A stretch of DNA of 37,196 nucleotides from positions 1-37,196 of the forward strand of contig JAJTCK010000014.1 in NCBI GenBank assembly GCA_021323175.1. The letters are read 5' to 3'. Both the position numbers and the translations under genes were made by a program. This document shows positions 33,346 to 37,196 of the stretch, in pieces; position 1 is the first letter of the stretch; each line of letters opens with the position of its first letter. The notes below the pieces were generated by a model. The model saw only the letters and a program-made list of their open reading frames with translations, was not told where the DNA came from and searched no databases. This DNA comes from Solirubrobacterales bacterium (GTDB taxonomy: Bacteria; Actinomycetota; Thermoleophilia; Solirubrobacterales; 70-9).

Positions 33346-35541
33346 GTGAGCGCGCTCGCCTCGATCGTCACCGGACGCCGCAGCAAGTGGATCGTGGTCG
33401 TGATCTGGATCCTGGCGCTGATCGCAATGCAGCCGCTCGGCTCGAAGCTCGCCGACGAGACGACCGATGACACCGAATCATTCCTGCCCGCGAGCGCTGA
33501 ATCCACCGAGGTCGTCCGCATCCTCGACGAGGACTTCCCCGAGGGTGAGACGACCCAGGGCCAAATCGTCTACCGGCGCGAGGGCGGGCTCACCGCCGAG
33601 GACAAGCAGAGGATCATCGATGACGCGGAGCACATCGCGCTCGCCGCGAACGATGAGATCCCCCTAACCGAACCAGTTTCCGTCCCGTTCACGATCTCGG
33701 GCCAGACCAACCCGGCCCAGGTCTCGAAGGACGGCGATGTCGCCTTCACCTTCCTCACGGTTCCGGTATCGGGGGACTTCGAGACCCAGGCCGGGTGGGG
33801 GGAGAACGCCCGCGAGATCCTCGAGGAGGACCAACTCGAAGGCATGACGGTCCTGCTCACCGGTGACCTTGGTTTCGCGGTTGACGCGCACGACGTCTTC
33901 AGCTCGCTCGACGCCAAGCTGCTGTTGGCGACGGTCCTCCTGGTGCTGGTGCTGCTCGGGCTCATCTACCGAGCGGTGCTGGTCGCCCTGACCCCGCTGC
34001 TCGTCGTCTTCTTCGCCTACACGGTGGCCTCGGGCTTCATCTACCTGCTTGCCAAATCCGGGGAGACGGTCTCGTCGAACAGCACGAGCATCCTCGTGGT
34101 GCTGATGTTCGGGGTCGGCACCGACTATTGCCTGTTGCTCGTCTCGAGGTACAGGGAGCAGCTGCGAGCGACCGAGGACAAGCACGAGGCGATGGCCCAG
34201 GCGCTTAGGCGTTCAGGGCCGGCGATCCTCGCCAGCGGCCTCACGGTGACCCTGGCGATGCTGGTGCTGCGTCTCGCGGACGCGGGCAACACCAGCTCGC
34301 TCGGCCCGACGGCCGCGCTGGGCGTGTTCAGCGCGATGGTCGCCGGGCTGACCCTGTTGCCGGCGCTCCTGACGATCTTCGGCCGACGCGGGTTCTGGCC
34401 TCGCAGAGGCGTTGTCGAGTACGACCCGGATCATGCCGCCGACGAGCGGGCGGGGGCGTGGCGGCGCTTCGTGGACAAGGTCCTGCACCGCCCGGCCACC
34501 GCGCTGATCATCACCGTCGTGGTCTTCATCACGGGCGCCCTGGGCCTGCTCGCCTACAAGGTCGACTACTCGACGACGACCTTCTTCAAGAACGAGGTGG
34601 ATGCCGTGGAGGGCTTCACCGTCCTGAGTGAGTCCTTCCCTCAGGGAACGATCGCCCCGACGACTGTGCTGGTTCGAAGCGAGGACGGCGCCGTCACCAA
34701 CGGGGAGGTCGCTAGGGCCACCGGGGAGCTGGAGGGGGTCGAGGGGGTGGCCAGCGTGACTCCCACGGGCCAGAGCTCGACCGACCGAAGCACGAACTCG
34801 ATCCTGCTGACGCTGGACAGCGACCCGCTCGAGTCCGAATCGCTCGACATCGTGCCGAAGCTCCGCGATGCGGTCGGCGAGGTCGAGCCTGGCGTCGAGG
34901 GGCTGGTGGGCGGAACCACCGCCATCAACTACGACTTCGACAAGGCGACCCAGAGCGACCTCCAGCTGATCGCGCCGATCGCGCTGCTCGTGATCGCGAT
35001 GATCCTCGCGATACTGCTGAGGGCGCTGGTCGCGCCGCTGGTGCTGATCCTGAGCGTGGTCCTGAGCTTCCTCTGCACGCTCGGGCTATCGATTCTGTTC
35101 ATCCGCTTCGTGGTCGGCGACCCCGGCTTCGACGCTTCGATACCGACCTTCGCCTTCATCTTCCTGGTCGCCCTCGGGATCGACTACACGATCTTCCTGA
35201 TGGCCCGTGTACGCGAGGAAGCGCGCCGCCACGGGACCCGGGAGGGAATGCTGCGCGCCGTGGCCGCCACCGGCCCGGTGATCACCAGCGCCGGGATCAT
35301 CCTGGCCGGTACGTTCTCCGTGTTGATGACCTTCCCCGTCACCTTCACATTCGACCTCGGGTTCATGGTCGCGTTGGGCATCCTGCTTGACACGTTCATA
35401 GTCCGGACGATCATGGTCCCCGCCGCCGTGGAACTGCTCGGCGACCGGATCTGGTGGCCCTCGACCGCCCAGGCAGGCGGTGGCCTGCGCGAGGAGACCA
35501 GCGCGGCGACGGCCCGAAGGCAGGCCGCGCCCACGTCCTAG
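33346..35541 (+). CDS. MMPL-family RND transporter
   Basis: A 731-aa integral membrane transporter, two repeats each of one helix, a large outside domain and five helices. The proton-relay Asp-Tyr pairs are present in both: GVGTDYCLLLVSRYREQL and ALGIDYTIFLMARVREE. These are the MMPL hallmarks. The family exports lipids, lipid-linked compounds and siderophores in actinobacteria, or drugs; the cargo here is unknown. The start is GTG at 33346 after an apparent TAGGGT. It follows the GH3-like wall gene by 37 nt and ends at a perfect 8-bp hairpin shared with the convergent biotinyl-crotonase gene. Confidence 0.93.
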   Translation: MSALASIVTGRRSKWIVVVIWILALIAMQPLGSKLADETTDDTESFLPASAESTEVVRILDEDFPEGETTQGQIVYRREGGLTAEDKQRIIDDAEHIALAANDEIPLTEPVSVPFTISGQTNPAQVSKDGDVAFTFLTVPVSGDFETQAGWGENAREILEEDQLEGMTVLLTGDLGFAVDAHDVFSSLDAKLLLATVLLVLVLLGLIYRAVLVALTPLLVVFFAYTVASGFIYLLAKSGETVSSNSTSILVVLMFGVGTDYCLLLVSRYREQLRATEDKHEAMAQALRRSGPAILASGLTVTLAMLVLRLADAGNTSSLGPTAALGVFSAMVAGLTLLPALLTIFGRRGFWPRRGVVEYDPDHAADERAGAWRRFVDKVLHRPATALIITVVVFITGALGLLAYKVDYSTTTFFKNEVDAVEGFTVLSESFPQGTIAPTTVLVRSEDGAVTNGEVARATGELEGVEGVASVTPTGQSSTDRSTNSILLTLDSDPLESESLDIVPKLRDAVGEVEPGVEGLVGGTTAINYDFDKATQSDLQLIAPIALLVIAMILAILLRALVAPLVLILSVVLSFLCTLGLSILFIRFVVGDPGFDASIPTFAFIFLVALGIDYTIFLMARVREEARRHGTREGMLRAVAATGPVITSAGIILAGTFSVLMTFPVTFTFDLGFMVALGILLDTFIVRTIMVPAAVELLGDRIWWPSTAQAGGGLREETSAATARRQAAPTS

Positions 35542-35562
35542 CGCCGGGGATCAGCCCCGGCG
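35542..35562. terminator. Convergent terminator between MMPL and biotinyl-crotonase genes
   Basis: CGCCGGGG, a 5-nt loop, then CCCCGGCG: a perfect 8-bp stem starting 1 nt after the MMPL stop and 20 nt before the stop of the fusion gene. It can act in both directions. No T-run. Confidence 0.55.
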
Positions 35563-35582
35563 GAGCTTGCTCGACGCGAACG

Positions 35583-36557
<975 letters not shown>

Positions 36558-36565
36558 GGGCGGGC

Positions 36566-36571
36566 ACAATA
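36566..36571 (-). promoter_or_regulatory. Putative -10 of the biotinyl-crotonase gene
   Basis: TATTGT on the minus strand, 8 nt before the ATG at 36557. The divergent glycosyltransferase starts 21 nt from this gene, so any promoter for it overlaps this one. Confidence 0.45.
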
Positions 36572-36578
36572 TCCGCCC

Positions 36579-37196
36579 GTGTCGCCGGAAGCCCCGCCCA
36601 CTCGCTTCGTGATCGTCGCCGCCCGCAACGAGTCTGACCGGGTCGGCGCGACGCTCGACGCCCTTCGGGAGGCTCTGCCCGGTGCCCGGCTATGGGTCGC
36701 CGACGACGCCTCGCTGGACGGCACGGCCGAGGCCGCGATGCGACACGGCGCCCAGGTGGTCAGCCGGGGGCGTGCCCACGGCAAGGGCGGGAACGTGACG
36801 GCCGCGGCCGAGGCGGCGCTTTCCGAGCTGGACGGCAAGGCCACGGTCCTGCTCTGCGACGCGGACCTGGCCTCTTCGGCGCGCACGCTGACCTCGCTCG
36901 TGGATTCCGTCGAGGCAGGTGAGTGCGACCTGGCCGTCGCAGCGTTCGAGCGCCGCGAGGGCGGAGGGTTGGGAATCGCGCTGGGCTACGCCCGCCGGAA
37001 GATCCTGGAGCTGTGCGGGTTCGTCGCGGAGGCCCCGCTCTCGGGCCAGCGTGCAATGCGCAGCGACGTCCTGCGCGCGGTGCTCCCGTTCGCGGATGAC
37101 TTCGGGATGGAGATCGGGATGACGGTGGACGCGGTGCGCGCCGGGTACCGAGTCAAGGAGATCGACCTGCCGCTCTCGCACCGGGCGACGGGCAGG
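36579..37196 (+). CDS. Glycosyltransferase family 2, N-terminal part
   Basis: The frame opens at GTG 36579 and runs off the end of the window (206 codons seen). The sequence is a GT-A fold glycosyltransferase: RFVIVAARNESDRVGATLDA, WVADDASLDGTAEAA, RGRAHGKGGNV, LLCDADL as the DxD-like metal motif, then APLSGQRAMRSDVLRAVLPF and MEIGMTVDAVRAGYRVKEIDLPLSHRATGR. This matches family 2 enzymes of the dolichol-phosphate-sugar or lipid-linked-sugar type that use UDP- or GDP-sugars. No membrane helices appear in the part seen. It is divergent from the biotinyl-crotonase gene with a 21-nt gap. Donor and acceptor cannot be assigned. Confidence 0.88.
   Translation, partial: MSPEAPPTRFVIVAARNESDRVGATLDALREALPGARLWVADDASLDGTAEAAMRHGAQVVSRGRAHGKGGNVTAAAEAALSELDGKATVLLCDADLASSARTLTSLVDSVEAGECDLAVAAFERREGGGLGIALGYARRKILELCGFVAEAPLSGQRAMRSDVLRAVLPFADDFGMEIGMTVDAVRAGYRVKEIDLPLSHRATGR

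Overview
The window is 37.2 kb of high-G+C DNA with dense genes on both strands, many GTG or TTG starts, 1-4 nt start/stop overlaps and long spurious antisense reading frames. Gene content (actinobacterial-type MMPL transporter, PPOX-family protein, SCP2 protein, secreted beta-helix protein, RTX-like secreted protein, tRNA-Pro without an encoded CCA) suggests Actinomycetota, most like Thermoleophilia/Solirubrobacterales. That assignment is by impression; no search was run. No prophage, insertion sequence, CRISPR array or rRNA was seen. Both ends cut through genes.

Layout. 1-2.4 kb: surE (partial) coupled to ligA. 2.4-6.1 kb: a secreted RTX-repeat protein, a PBP4-type peptidase (dacB) and a patatin-like lipase. 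6.1-10.6 kb, minus strand: an ammonium transporter and a PII protein, glycerate kinase, and a long-chain acyl-CoA synthetase. 10.7-15.2 kb: a small conserved-looking protein with a clear promoter and operator-like palindrome, a Nif3-like metal protein, an unknown protein coupled to a DsbA-like thiol protein, a membrane protein, a LOG-family protein and a two-HKD phospholipase D-like protein. 15.4-17.5 kb: a 40-bp tandem repeat, tRNA-Pro(CGG), an NTF2-like protein, a VTT/DedA membrane protein and superoxide dismutase. 17.6-24.1 kb: a secreted beta-helix protein, a lipoprotein, an SCP2 / iron alcohol dehydrogenase / unknown operon, a PPOX-family protein, a Nudix hydrolase and rubredoxin. 24.2-32.1 kb: biotin synthesis, split into bioA and a tight bioB-bioF-bioD operon, with a marR-MFS pair, an alpha/beta hydrolase and a ferritin-like protein between them. 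32.2-37.2 kb: a GH3-like exported protein, an MMPL transporter, a biotinyl-domain/crotonase fusion and a partial glycosyltransferase.

The most unusual item is the gene at 35583-36557 (minus). It joins a complete biotin-attachment domain (ESMKM, Lys36) to a crotonase-fold domain that resembles methylmalonyl-CoA decarboxylase more than enoyl-CoA hydratase. It lies 3.5 kb from the bioBFD operon, so the window both makes biotin and encodes an apparent biotin-bearing acyl-CoA enzyme.

A second theme is regulatory. At least eleven genes without a visible ribosome binding site carry TAnnnT, mostly TAGnnT, 6-10 nt before the start codon. This is what leaderless transcripts from a -10-only promoter would look like. 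The bioA-marR intergenic region holds a GAAC-N3-GTTC palindrome over the likely bioA -10 and a perfect TGTGA-N6-TCACA CRP/GlxR-type site. The Amt/PII pair departs from the textbook at key residues: Glu for the first pore histidine, and no Tyr51 in the PII T-loop.
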